Shown here piece after piece: positions 11,145 to 24,213 of a stretch of DNA of 64,000 nucleotides (position 1 is its first letter; every line of letters begins with the position of its first letter). A program made the position numbers and the translations under genes. This stretch comes from Tetradesmus obliquus (taxonomy: Eukaryota; Chlorophyta; Chlorophyceae; Sphaeropleales; Scenedesmaceae). The DNA is taken from the NCBI GenBank assembly GCA_030272155.1, contig CP126199.1:3584501-3648500 (forward strand), in the 5' to 3' direction. Under the pieces are notes generated by a model, which saw only the letters and a list, made by a program, of their open reading frames with translations, was not told the DNA's origin and searched no databases.

Positions 11145-14100
11145 TCACAGGCTATGCTTCAAGTGCAGGTAGTGAGGGCAGCAATGCACCAGCTCAGGGC
11201 TCATCCCCTTGCAGCCACACACATCCAGCTGCACCAGCGCTGGCACACTCTGCATCACTGCCCTCAACCCCTGCTCGCTCACCCCACCACAATCTGAGAC
11301 ATCCAGCTCTTGCAGTGCAGGGAGCGCAGCCAGCTGCTGCAGCCCAGCGTCTGTCAACTGGCTGCAGCCCTTCAGAAACAGCACTCGCAGCTCTGGCAGG
11401 TGCGCCAGCTGCTCCACACCCGCGCTGCTCACACGCGAGCCACTTAAATTGAGCGCAGTCAGCTGCGGCAGCAGCTGCAGGTGGGCCATCGCTGCGTCCT
11501 CAATGTCAACGTTTCCTGCAAGGCTGAGGTCCCGCAGCTTTGGGAAGAAGCTGAGCACGCGCCGCAGCTGCCCGCAGTGGATGCCGCTCAGCGAGCTCAG
11601 CTCCAGCTTTGCCATACTGCTGGAGCACGCAGGCATGTTGACACAGCCGTTGAACACATTGCCAAATGGTAGGCCGCGCAGGCTGAGTGACGTCAGCTGC
11701 GGTGGCAGCAGGTCCTGACTGATGGCTTCGCCAGCATGGATGTTCTTGCAGCCATCCAGTACCAGCACTTGCAGGAATTTCAGCTGCTTCAGCGCAGCCA
11801 GCCCCGCATGGCCGACAGCACAGCAGCCGTGAAGCTTCAGCACCACTAGCTGCTGCTGCGCTGGCTGGGGCTGCTGCTGCTGCTGCTGTGTTGGCTGCGG
11901 CAAGCTGTAGTTGCTGAAGCTGCCAAAGCTGTGGGTGCTGCCAAAGCTAGGGGCACGCAAGTTGAGGCTGCTGTTGCTGCGGCTGCTGGCAGGGCTGTGC
12001 GGCGGCTGCGCGTGCAGCAGCTTGCTGCTGCTGCTACGGCTCATAGACGCGGCTGCACTCTGCACGTTCCACAGCATGATTGGCGCCTGCTGCTGCGCAG
12101 CTGCTGCAGCAGCAGCCGCTGCTGCGGCCAGGTTGGGTGGAGCAGCTGCCTGCGCCAGCAGCTCGCAGTCCACATCACACCAGCATGATGCTGTCACCTC
12201 TGCACACTGCAGCCCTGGCAGGCTGGCCACCACGCGCGCAACTGCCCCCGGCCCCAAGTCCTGCGTCAGGCCCAGCGACAGCCCCGTCAGCCCTGTCAGC
12301 TGGCTCAGCACCAGCAGGCCAGCAGCAGTTGCATGCATTGCCTCTGACAGCGCCAAGCTCTTGAGCATTGTCAGCTTCGCCAGCTCAGCGATGCCGTCGT
12401 TGCCCATCGACCACAGGCCACTCAGCTTCAGCTTGCGCAGACGTTTCAAGCTTGTCAGCCGCCACAGCACACTGTCAGGCAGCTTACACTTGCCCATCTC
12501 TAGGGAGGTGAGGCTGGTGAGGGATGCCAGTGCCGCCAGCTCACCAGCCGGGTTCTTCAGCGTCACCTCTGAGCAGGTGAAGCTGAGGCTTTGCAGCTTC
12601 GTGAATGGCATTGCTGGCAGCGGCTTGTCGGATGTAGAGGCCCTTCTTCTGCTGGGGCTGAACCTGCTGCTGCTGCCAGCAGCGGCGTGGGGGCTGGTGG
12701 CACAGTGCTGATGGTCCTGCGCCGCTGCCCCTGCTGCTGCTGCTGTTGCTGCTGCTGCAGGTTCCGCAACATTGCTGCCCAATAGTAAGCTGGAGCCGCT
12801 GGTTGTTGTGTCTGCTGCTCCAGGGCATAACTCTGCTGCAGCTTCCGCCTCTGCTATGTATGCCTGCAGAGCCGACTGCACTGCTGAACTCTGCCTAGCA
12901 ATGGAGCTGCCGCTGCTGAGAGCAGCAGCTGCTGCTGTTGTGCCCTGCCAAACCAGGCTACCAACCTTGTACAGCGCTGATGTCGAGCTGGCAAATGGTG
13001 AACCTGACTGGCTGGGAGTTGATCCAATGCTCCAGGATGCACCTGGCTCCTGCTGCACTGCCGAGCCCTGACTGCTGCCGCTGCCACTGCTGCCCATACC
13101 AATGCCGCTGCCACTAAGGTTGAAGCTGATGGGCCTGCCTTCGTCCCCTGCATCTCCAGGCGCGCTTTTTAAGAGTGTGGGCTCCGTTGCTGTCTGCTCT
13201 GACGTTATCCGCTGCTTCTGCTTCCGATAGAGCAGCTTCCGCACGGCACCTGACTCCTGTGAGCCGCCGCCAGAGCTGCTGCGACCATTGCCTACTGCGC
13301 CGCTGCCCAGCTGCACTCCTGCAACTGCTGCTCCAGACCCTGCCTGGCTCTTACGCGTGAGCAGTGCCAGCAGGCCGCCACCACCCGACTTCTGCTTCGC
13401 CAGCACAGCGGAATGGATGCTGCTGCTGCAGGGGCTGGAAGTCCGAAACAACCGTCCTCCACCAGGCAGCCAGCCCCCGATCCTGCTTGCCATGCTGGAG
13501 CTAGCTGCTGGGGTTGCGGCGTCTGCTGCTTGCGCCTCGTACCCCATGCATGCAGTGCGCCAGGCTTCCTGCAGCTCGGCCCAGCTGACCTTGCCGCAGT
13601 TCTTCAGCTCCAGCGTTTCAAGGTTGCCCAACACACTCAGCAGCAACAAGGCACGCTGCGATAGGCTAGCGGCGCCTCGGATGCGTAGCTCCTTGAGCGT
13701 TGTTGCCATGGGATGCAGGGCCTGTGGTGCAGCAACAGCAGTGATAGCAGCTTTGAGCATTGATTGAAAGTGGTGCTGCAAGAGTGTGCAGCTGCTGCTG
13801 AGGTAACATAGTTGGTGCACGTATGCTGTTCTGCAGATTTGTTGGGTGAAACCAATCTGCTGAATAAACCAGGATGCTGGGTTGGGGCTACAGCTGCCAT
13901 TGCTGACAAGACTTCGATGCGAAGCTGTCCTCTACATTACCTGCAATGACCTGTCCTGCAGAGCCTGTCCATATGGGATGTGTAAGCAGCGCAGCTGATG
14001 AGCGCTTGCCAACACCCCTAGCTGCTGTGCGCCCACGCTGGACAGCTTGCTGCCGATGGTCAGTTCCTGCAAGCAGGGCAGCGCCAGCACCATTGCCTCC

Positions 14101-14562
14101 AGCTGTCCGCGCCACTTGGTGACACTGGCGGCCTCTGGAGGAGTGGTTGCCTTTGTGCTGAGGGTGGCGAGCGCCGCAAGCCATGACTTGCAGACCAGGC
14201 GAGCGCGCCGCAGGTCAGCAGGCGACAGCCACCTGGAAACATCCTGTTGAGCGGTCAGCATAACAGACAATACATAAAATTAAAGTGTTTATGATGACAG
14301 GAGCTGCTAGCTGCAGAAGGAGACTCCAGCAAACTTGCTGTGCCTGCAGGCAGCTGCCTGGCTACTGCCCACTTACAGGTGCCTTGGGCTCTTGCACATG
14401 CTTTGCACAAGCTCAGAAGCATCAAATCGCCTGATTTACATTACTGCATACTGCTCGCGCCTCTAGAGCGCCTGCTGAATGCTGTCTGCCGCTTCCCGCC
14501 TCACTGCGCACCCTCAGTATCTTCTCCTCCATGAAAGTCCAATCCGTCTCGTCTCCGGACAT
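11145..14562 (-). CDS. F-box / leucine-rich-repeat protein
   Basis: Likely substrate-recognition subunit of an SCF ubiquitin ligase. Exons 14562-14512, 14243-13941, 13721-11145 give 976 residues. The F-box (about 8-40) is split by intron 1: WTFMEEKILR joins DVSRWLSPADLRRARLVCKSW, the typical F-box ending. Cys-containing LRRs follow (for example LQELTIGSKL, LKELRIRG, LETLELKNCGK), interrupted by a 300-residue Ser/Gly/Ala/Gln-rich insertion (about 180-495) and a second insertion (about 640-740). A C-terminal LRR block then ends with LQELDVSDCGGVS and LVQLDVCGCKG. An in-frame ATG at 14691 would add 43 residues. An acceptor 60 bases upstream of 13721 (before HHFQSML) is also in phase, so exon 3 could start there. 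Target and pathway are unknown. Confidence 0.85.
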
Positions 14563-17500
14563 ACTGCTTCGTGTGCTGCATGCTGGAAACAGCTGGCCAC
14601 TGCCGGACGATAGTCGGCGTGGGACTGTGCTGCTGCTGCATTGCGCCAGAGCTTGTGAGTGACCGCAGACGCAAGGACCAGCCTCTGCCATCAGCAAGCA
14701 CAACGACTACGTAACCTAGGTAGTTTTCATTGTCTCTATGTCGTGCTCGCGGCCGTCAGCAGCGGCAAGTAGGGAAGGACCCAACCGGTGGTAAGCGAAC
14801 GAGAATGCAGAATTCAAGGCGCACTGCTAGTAGCTCTGTACCTGTGGAAGTTTGTCGAAGGAGGAGGGGTCTGTCTTACCAGAGTGTTCGTGTAACAAAG
14901 GTCGTGGTTCAGGTGCCACCACCTAGTCAGCCACTAACACACAGGTTTATGCCCTGCAACCTGCTGAATTGCAGAAGAGGTTGCTTGACAAGCCACCCTA
15001 CAGCAGCACCAACACCCCATATTACATAAGTTGATTACCATGCTTGGCTGAGCTACATGACTCCACCAAGAAACCAGTGCAGCAGCGTGCACCGACGTAC
15101 TTGCCACCATGAGCACATGGCCGCACAGGTGCGGCATATGCCAGCCAACACAGGCTTGCATGTGTATACACACGCTGTGCAACACTCCTGCATGCACAAT
15201 ACCACGTATATACAATGCAAGTATAAGTAAGGAGTACAATTGAGGCGCCAGCTGCATGACCTGGGCGCTCTTGCGAAGTGCTGGGCAGAACCCGGAGGTG
15301 CACTTGCGGCTGAGGCGTTCATTGGCTGCACTCACACTGCATATTCAACACTGGCCAATGTAGTCCAAATATAAGGCAGCGTGCCATCCAGCCTGCTGTC
15401 ATACAAAACGACAATGTCTGTTCACAAGTGCAGAGGTGTGATGAGTAACCTTTGCATTGTGCCAATGTGCTGCTGCTGCAGCAGCCGCGTGTCCCAACCA
15501 ACAGCAGGCGGCAATGGCCACTGTGACTACGGCTGATCCACAACACACGCCTCCTTGGTTCACGTAGTTCAAAAAGCAACCCATGAAATCATCTGATAGC
15601 AAAAGGACAGCACATGGCGCTTTGTACACGCTTTCTGCCCGTGCCTGATCGGCGCAGGCGCTGCTCCACTGCTGCTCTGTCAGCCAGCAGCCCCATTCAC
15701 ACCCAGGCAGCACAACATTATTCCCAGCATGCACAGTCAACTTGTAGCCAATGGCGGCTTGCATGCCCAACACAAGCCGCCACCTCGCCGCCAACAGGCC
15801 AAGGACAACATGTAAAAGCCATCGTGCCAATAACAACCGAACAACCTTGAGCCACAACACACAGGAAGTGTGATGATTCACCATGCGGAGATGCATCATT
15901 GCAGGCAGCAGCCTCATGCAGCGCCCTTGTTTGCCCACCCAGCCACGCATGTCGGCGCCAGATGCAGCCATCTCCTGGTCAATCACGCTTGCAGGAAAGC
16001 TTGCACGGCTGCTTGCAGGAAACACGCCACACACAGGCCAGCAACTACCCGACTACAGCACAGAGTGGGTCAAGGTAGCCTGTTCTTGGAGCCCTTCACC
16101 GCTCCAGCAAACAAAGTAAGCGTACACAGGCAGCTGCAGCGCTTGCCGCTGCCAGCTGCCCTGAACCAACACAATAATGCAAGCATCACTGCCGCCCTAG
16201 TAGCCAAGCTCACTACCCTGCCTGCTGAGTGTGCTTCAGACCCGATCCCCTGGCGCTGCTCACACAGCTAGCGCCCAGGGTGGGCTGAGAAAAAGGTGGT
16301 CAGACTACAATCACAGCACAGCAGGCAGGCAAGGCCCAAGGCAGATGATGCTGTCCCTAGTGTCAAATATTCTGGTGCTCCCACCCGCATTCATCACACG
16401 GAACCACAGCACAGGCTGTCGCAAGAGTGGGCAGCCACAGCAGCACTCCTGCATGGCAGCCACTACTGCACATGCACAGCAAAAGCGCCAGCAGCAGGCA
16501 GGCCCCTAGCCTGCAGGAACACACGCCACCGGCTCAACCTCTCATACACCGAGCCTCTTGCACCCCAGAGCTGGACAGCATGCGTGCTCTCAGCAGTTGA
16601 TGTTCTTCTCGAGACTTGTAGCCTCTGGTGTGTAACCCTCTATGCACCCCAGGCCCTCGCCTGGCGACCCTCAACAAAGATACAGTGCACATGCGCGCCA
16701 TCATTCACAGCCGCCTCAACAACAGGCTTGACATGTGCACTTCTGCTGACACACCGCACAGCACCCTAGACAAAACACCTCGGACGAACAGTTCGCTGCT
16801 GCAGCATCCTGCGCGCAGGCAACCATATGTACAAAGCGCATGCCGGGGTCGCAGCATGGAGCACTTGACAGCGCTGGCCACAGGCCGCTCAACAACAAAC
16901 CCTGCTGTCACTTGTCACCGCTCTGGATTCTTCACAGACATGTAACCAACTGGACGGCCCAGCATGCACACCACTGCCCGCCAAAACCACTCTCGCCACC
17001 GATCTCGCAACCCAGCAGTCACGCATCGCCACCAGCTGCACCACTCATACCACCTGCAAGCCGAGGCCCGACGGACCGACGGCGTACTCCAGTGCAACCA
17101 CAGGGATTGATATACACAACAGCACATACGCGCGCCCCAACAGCAGTGACCGCAGCATACATGCGCCAGGACATGTGGCGACAATGAACTAGGCATGCAT
17201 GCAGCAGCACTGTGCTGCGCCGCGTGTGCAACAACTCCCTTAACTATGCAGAACAATGCTCGAGCGTACCAGTGCCTGCTATGCTGCGCCGTCAGCGATG
17301 CCGTTCCAATTGATTGGTAGCGCGGGCCTGCAACTGCCCAACCAACAAACACCAGCTGCCAGCAACACACCAACATGGCAACCCTGGAGAGGTCCTCCGG
17401 GCATTCTAGCCAGCGGCAGCATGTAGCGTCCACAAGCAGCATGGCAGACCCGCGTCTGCCTGAGCCGCGATCAGCATAAGGTGCATCGTGCACGCTAGTC

Positions 17501-18110
17501 GACTGCGCACATGCCACACGTGCGCGCCAGCACAGCCTGACCTACTGCCATCATCCAGAAATGTCAACTGAACGCCAACCCCAAGAAGGCCTGAAAGCAA
17601 GGAGCCACCACCTTGATCACGCTGTCACTGCAGAACACACCACATGCCCACAACCACAATTCAGCATGACAGCTGAGCAACAACACCACCCTGAACCCAA
17701 CCCAATCGCAACATGGTATGTTCCACCATGGCTGCATAAGATGCATTCTGCATCCAAAGATGCTCGAACAATGCTGGAGAGCTTGCGGAAGCAAACACAC
17801 ACATTGGACCAAGCACAACACACAGGCTTGAGGTGTGATCAGGGCAGCTGGACAGGCTGACCCTTGTCATCATGAGGAAGCTAAGGGCTACCAGTCATTT
17901 GCAACATGCACTTGTCGTCAAACAGCATGAACCCAAGCACACTGGTGCACAATGCTAGTTTAGGCAAGGCAAGGATGCACCTGCCAGGCATGAACGCAAT
18001 CTGCCACCCCGGCTACGTCGCCGCACACTTTCAACAGTTCATCATGTAAGTAACAATGGATGTTCTGCCAAAAGTGATGCACCAGCCTGTGCATGCATCT
18101 GCCTGGCCTT
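14563..18110 (-). other. 3.5 kb A+C-rich flank downstream of the transporter gene
   Basis: No domain-bearing gene found. From about 15.8 to 17.9 kb the plus strand is rich in CA/CAC, so the minus strand is G+T-rich. This polarity agrees with a long 3' UTR of the minus-strand transporter ending at 18111. The right-hand 100-200 bases next to 14562 should hold the F-box promoter. TTACA motifs (TGTAA on minus) occur near 14373, 14437 and 15023, but which of them is used is unknown. A 211-codon minus-strand frame at 15399-16034 looks like chance openness in low-complexity DNA. Confidence 0.4.
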
Positions 18111-20932
18111 TCAAGCAGCCTTTAGCTTCATCTCCCCTTCAGGCTCGCCGCCATCCTCAGGCAGTGGCCTGTCGCCAACCCACTTCGCCCACAGCGCTGC
18201 GCCCACCACGTTGTGCGCAGCAGCCAGCCCAAATGCGATGGACCAGTTGCCGGTGTGCTGCAGCACGTAGCCCAGGCCAGGCACTGTTTGCAGCAGCAAA
18301 AAAAGTTGTAGCAGCAGCATTAGAATGTTCAGCTTGAAGTTCGGCATCGGTGTTACTGTGCAGCTTCTTTGTGGGGGGTAAGGTAGGGGGGGGGGGGGGG
18401 GGATATGTGCAGCTGAAATCCATACGTCAAGAGAATGCATGAGCAAATCCAGCCGGCAGAAATGTATGTGCTGAGTAGCTGGGCACGGCAGAACGCGAGT
18501 GACACACACCCTGCCGCTGCTTGGATCGCTGTGAACCCAAGCCAGTGCTGCCTCACCTGCCACCAAGCCTGCCAGGGTGCCTGCTGTGTTGCCCACGCCA
18601 AACACCACGCCCGCGTGGCGAGGTGCAATGTCCAGGTGGCTGGCAGACACGCCGCCTGCAGCAGAGCAACAGCGAGATTCTGTCGGCACCAAACGCAGAA
18701 ACTGCCAGCTTGCTGACTAGGAACAAGAGCAATGCATGGAGCTGCAACATCTCACGCATTTGCATGATTGCTGTTGACATTCGCTTGCAAACCATGATGA
18801 TGAATGCCATCAACACCACAGTTGAGCATTGTCGACATAGTATGCTGTGGGCACTCACTGCAGGTGAGGGCCGACATGCCCATCGCCACAGTGATGAGGC
18901 CAGTGGCAAGGTATGGCGAGTGTGCACTCAGCGGCGACGCAGTAGCAAACAGGCAGGCAGCAGGGCCCAGCATGCCAGCCACCTGCAGCAGCACAGTATG
19001 GTGCAGACAAACGCAAGCGTGTGAGCAGAAGCTCCTGCATCAGGGATTTCAGTTCACAGCCCACTGGCAGACAGATGTCACACCGTAATCGCACACATCA
19101 AGCACAGCCAATGCAGTGAGGCAGTTTTGCATAACAGACACCTGTCCAGAGCAGGCCGGGCACTGCGACAGGTGGCAATTTACAATCTAGTGCCTGGCAA
19201 GCAAGCAGTGTGCTGCATTTCAAACTCATCCCGCACCTGCATCAGCACGCGCACGTCGCGGATGCCCCAGTTCCGCTGCACAATCAAGTTGTCAGCCACG
19301 ATGCCTGCACTGGCCCCCACCACCGCCTGCAGCAGGTATGGCGCCAGCGTGAAAGCACCTAGCTGGCTCAGCTGCAGCCCGCAGTGCTCAATGAAGAAGG
19401 AAGGTAGCCAGGCAAGCAGGCCATAGAAGCCCCAGCCAGCGGTGTACTGTGCAATCGCAATCGCCCAGACCTCCTTACGCCGCATCAGCGGCCAGAAGCC
19501 TACATTGGGGTTGCTGCTGCTGCTGTCCTGCTTGCTGCTGCTGCTGGGGTTGGCTGTGGCAGCCGCGCGCTGCTGCAGCCGTGCGGCGTGCTGCTGCTGC
19601 TGGTCATGCTGCTGCTCGATGGCGTCCAGCAGCGGGTGCGCACTCCTGCTGGTGCCTGCAGGAGTGTCCCGCACTGTGGGCATCACAGCATCTGCCACTG
19701 CAGCACCGCTGCAGAGCGCTGCAGCGCCTGCAGTTGCTGCTGCCATGCTGCCAGCCTGTGACCAGGCGCTGCCGCCGCTGTGCATGATGTGTGCACTCGC
19801 GGCTGCCGCACGCTGCTGCAGCTGCTGCGCCTGCTGTGCTGCTGCAGCCGCCGCCGCCTTGGCTGCTGCCTGCGCCTTTTTCCGCCCCATGTTGAGCCAG
19901 AAGGGCAGCCACAGCAGTGCTGCGCCACCGAACAGGTAGTAGGTCCAGCCCCAGCCCATGGCATCGATGATGGCTGGGCTGGCACCAAAGCCAAGCGCTG
20001 TGCCGCAATGTGCACAGGCCATGATAATGCCAATAGCCCCAGAGCGCACCTGCAGGGGAGAGCACACACACCAGGAGGATGAGTTGGGTCTTCTTCAGGG
20101 TCTTCTTAATAAGGTGTGAGCATGCAGGGCACAGGGTTGCACCGTCTGAATAGCACCTGAGCAAAGTCATGCAGCAGCTGCCGCCAGTAGACGACACCTG
20201 CCAACAGTGCCGCGAGGAAGCTGCAGAGAAGCTAGCATTGCAGCTAAGATCGTATAGAAAGCCAACACAAGCAGCACCTCCTGACCCAGGCCTACCACGT
20301 ACCTTGTGCGGCACATGCTTCGCCAGCAGTGCGTGCATTGCCGGGAACGCGACACCCTGCGGCAGCGCAACACAACACGGAGCGGAAGTAGTACATTAGC
20401 TTGAGCATGCCAGCCACTACATGCGGGTGCCAGTCATGCAGCCAAAATGTACAAGGCTTCAAGAGAAACAGCACAATGCGCACACTAGGCAACAAAAGAG
20501 TGGCGGCAGCAACAGTGCCCTGTGTCTCACCTGCCCCATCCCCAGCAGCGTCCGCGCTGCCAGCAGTGGCATTGTCCCCCAAGCCGCTGCGAATGGCGTC
20601 AGCGCAGTTGCAACTGACCACAGCGCCAGCCCTCCTGCAAGCACTGCACTGCCGCCGTACTTGTCTGACCACTGGCCGCCCAGCACCTGTGTGGCACCGT
20701 ATCCTGCAAAGAAGGCTGACAGCACTGCACCGCAGAACTGCTTGTCCCAGCCAAACTGCTCTGCCATCGGCACAATGGCTGTGCTGATGTTGGTGCGGTC
20801 CAAGTAGCACAGCATGGCGGCGAATGCACACACGCCGACCACCTTGACCCAGTCACGGTTCTTCTTGGCTGTGACCGGGGCTGCTGCTGGCGCTGCTGCT
20901 GCTGCTGCTGCACCTGCTGTGGGTGCAGCCAT
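18111..20932 (-). CDS. PHT4/sialin-like anion (phosphate) transporter, MFS
   Basis: Exons 20932-20531, 20356-20303, 20049-19237, 18982-18859, 18655-18557, 18283-18111 give 554 residues from the ATG at 20932, which sits in a good ACCATGG context. SLC17/PHT4 features: TM1 VCAFAAMLCYLDRTNIS, the loop GQWSDKYGG, LLGMGQGVAFPAMHALLAKH, GVVFGVGNTAGTLAGLVAG, and GNWSIAFGLAAAHNVVG near the end. Plant PHT4 proteins move phosphate or organic anions across plastid or Golgi membranes; the substrate here is not shown. The central cytosolic loop (about 212-335) is inflated with Ala/Gln/Ser repeats. The frame stays open another 633 bases upstream to 21565 but has no ATG, so a transit peptide may be supplied from an upstream exon not resolved here. 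The last 30 residues are acidic and soluble. Confidence 0.87.
18386..18402 (+). repeat. 17-base G run
   Basis: Uninterrupted guanine tract on the plus strand, a C tract on the transcript strand, inside the last intron of the transporter gene. It is preceded by shorter G runs (GGGGGG at about 18372). It could form a G-quadruplex in DNA and is likely to vary in length. Confidence 0.85.
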
Positions 20933-23668
20933 GGTGAGCACGGGTGTGCTGGTGCGTGGTGGCAGCTCGGTAGCCTGCACATCAATAGGCTCAGCTGCCG
21001 CATCTGCTTTGTCAGCAAAAGGGCTGAGTGCAGCTAACGATGCTGTTGGTGAACCTGGCGCAGTGCTACTGCCCACAGTGGCCAGCGAGGTGCTTGCTGC
21101 TGCAATCGTAGCCACATCATCGCCAGGGACTGTGGTGGCACCCCCTGTTGAAGCAGGCTGCTGCAGCAGTGGCTGCAGAAGCTGCTGCAATGAGTGCTCT
21201 GGTGGAAGCTGCTGCTGCAGGATGGTGGAGCCCCATCCTGTGGGCAGGGCAGCACCACAGGGCTCGCCTGCTACTGCTGCTGGAGGGGATTGGTGCCCGC
21301 TTGCACGAGAATCGCCGTCCTGCTGCTCAGGCAACGACCTTGTCACAGCAGTGCAGCTTCGCCGAGCTGCACCGAGCACGTAGCCGTTGCTGGAAGGTGA
21401 TTGCCGCGTGTGACCCGCCCCAGTCCATCCCCTAACACCTCTACAGACCGTCAGCACACTACATTTTACATTTCTGGCCACACAGAGACCATTTGGGTGA
21501 ATGGCCAGAGTCCTGCGTGCGTTCAAGACGAGAAAAGCCAGAGTCAGACACTGGTGAACGCTCACCCAGGAGAGCCAGACTTGTGGGTCTGATGACGCTC
21601 TTATGCAGCTAGGAGCCTAGTGATCTAAACCTACCGCGCAGACATGGAGAAGCTGGTGGGCTATGAGAGTGCTGACGTCTCCCTCAGCAACTGGTGTCTC
21701 CTACGTGCCAGTCTGCTCCTGCCTTTTCGATTATCAGCTGAAAGTAAAGAAAAGAAACTGTTTGACGTATGTAAACTGCCGAAATACACCGGCAAGCGAC
21801 GGGAACTGATGCGAGGCAGAGAGCAGGCCAGACAGCCGATCTTATCTAAGTTGATGGTATAAGGTGGTTAGTGTGGCGCGGTGGGGTGTGGAGTGGGGAG
21901 TGCGTCTCGCACCTGATAAGAAAGTTCACAAACTTGGGCCCAAAACCCCACAACGTTCGCAGGATGTGGCTTGGCGTATTTACTCAGAGACGTAACCTTA
22001 AAAAAGTTTCCGAGCCTGTGAAGTTATCCCGTTGCAGCGGAGTATGCCATCAAACAGCTGCACCAGCATAGGCATCAATGCTTGTGTTTTTGGCACTGAG
22101 CCGCTCCACTCGATGGCAGCAACATTGATTATTGCGATCAAGCTCTTTGCCAGCACTTCAACGCGCATACTTGATACCGTGCAGTGTCGCCCAGCCCCGT
22201 GTTGATAAAGTAGTACCACAGCAGGCTGGTCTGACAGGCTGGTCAGACAGCCTTCTGCTTTCCTTATGCACGGTTTGAAGCTAAAAGTGCCAGATGCCAT
22301 GCATGAATCACTCACAATTTGTCTCATGAAGATGCGTGTATGTGCATTTACTGTCTTAATCCGTCCAATTACGTCGACCTAGTCCGACGTAAATAATGGA
22401 GTCCATTCAGATGCTGATGCACAATCATTCACCTGCAAGCAAAGCTGGTCCAGAAGTACCCCTGCCCGAAGGCTCCTGGCTCCTGGCTGTGTTGCATGTC
22501 AGCAATGCTGCACAGCACCTGTTGCTCAGCGACTTCCGTGTGCCAGTCACAGGTAGCAACTTCGATATTTTGCCAAGGCACTGCTACAGGCATTCCTTGC
22601 TTGACTAATTAGTCAACTTATAAGTTGAACATCACTGTTCGATGACAGTGCAGGGCGCATTGTATAGATGCCTGCTGGCAGCAACAAGGCGCACCCATCA
22701 CGTCGCAATTGACTTTCAGGCTGGCGCCAGCGGAAGTGGTACTAGCCGGTCAGTGCTACACGACTGGAACACAGCCTGTTTTCGAGCCAACGACAGGCTC
22801 ATTGGGCAACCACTACATCAGCTATCCACAGGATGTCACCAAGTAGCTTGAAACTGCAGAGAGCATGATGCAGGTGCAGTGCTCATTGAGCTTGTATCTT
22901 AAGAGCACTGGCCATGCATGGCCATATGGCATTCAAGTGAGATACAGAGCAGTTTTAACATATTAAAATATATTAACACAGACTTCATCAACACAGACTT
23001 TACTGAAAATTTAGCACAGACCTACAGGCGTGCATATGCATGTAGCTCCTCAAACTGCTCAAACTGCAGGAACAGCTGCCGTTGCTGCGGTTGACACCAG
23101 GGCGCACGCACTGAATGCGGGTCTGTCACAGTGGGCAACAGCGAGGCCAGGCTGCATCGTAGTACACTGCGCACGGCTGGCAGTTAGGTTGCACTTTTCA
23201 AGCTGTTAGGGCAGTTCGCTGTGCCAGTTATTTGCCTGCAGATAGGGGGCCTGTATGTGTTGAGCAGAAGGGCAAGGTGCCCCTGCCCACTGAGTGCGCT
23301 TGGGCCAACATTGCCAAGCGTCCAACACTGTTGACGGTGTGTGAGATGCAGCAAGCACCAGGGACTTTGGTAACATACGGATGCTTCTCAAGAGCAGTAC
23401 ATGCCAACCACAGCGTGCTTTCAGGAGTTGGCCAAAAACGCGGTATGACATACCTTGGCATTGTCTGATGATGGTGAACCCACAGCTCCCTCCCGCTGTT
23501 CTGCTCACCGAGACACTATTGCTGCATATGCTTTCACTTTACTTTGTTTTTGGTGTCTGCATCGCATCCACGAGCGAGACACAAGCTGCGATGTGTTGAG
23601 AGAGACTACCTTGGGACCATTCTACTTTTGTCAGCAATAAAGACGTTTTGTGGTGCAGCAGCTGCTGT
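20933..23668. other. Divergent intergenic region; possible transporter N-terminal exon
   Basis: Separates the minus-strand transporter from the plus-strand coiled-coil gene. 20933-21565 is open in the transporter frame without an ATG. An acceptor-like CTGTAG near 21442 and an out-of-frame ATG at about 21425 (minus) suggest missing 5' exons. From 21.6 to 23.6 kb the DNA is less GC-rich and no gene was recognised. A short block, GACAGGCTCATTGGGCA at about 22791-22807, recurs exactly at about 38173-38189. Confidence 0.4.
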
Positions 23669-24179
23669 ATGATAGTGCCAGGCCGTGCGGACTTGGGCAC
23701 GCAACAGGCCCTCCACCCTGCTGTAGTTCGCCAACCCCGCATTAAGCGCGTTAGCATCCTTACCTGTACCGAGACTTATACAGCTGAGGCTCTCGGTCAG
23801 AGCTCAGCTCCCCCTGCACTGCAGACAGCAGTACCACCAACACAGCAACAGATGCAGGCAAGCCTCATAGATTTCGATGACCTCCTGGATCCCGCGGCCG
23901 CTGATGCAGCACAGGTGACGGATAACGACACTGGTACCCACCAGCAGCAGCAGGAGGGCAGCAGCCCAGCAGCAGCAGCAGATGTGTCACACCTGTGGGC
24001 TTCCACTGCCAGTGCTGAACATCTGCCACCTCACTTGGCTGCAAGCAGCGACCCTTTTATAGACTTCATGCATACAGGGCAGCTGCAGCCACAGCAGGCA
24101 GGGCAGCAGCATGCTGCCATCGGGGAGCAGCAGCAGCAGACGGTGCTGCACGGGCAACACCATGCACCGGCAGTGCAAG

Positions 24180-24213
<34 letters not shown>

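Noticed and set aside
15399..16034. 211-codon minus-strand frame with hydrophobic runs
   Set aside because: Lies in skewed flanking DNA. The hydrophobic segments come from G+T-rich composition and no family resemblance was seen.
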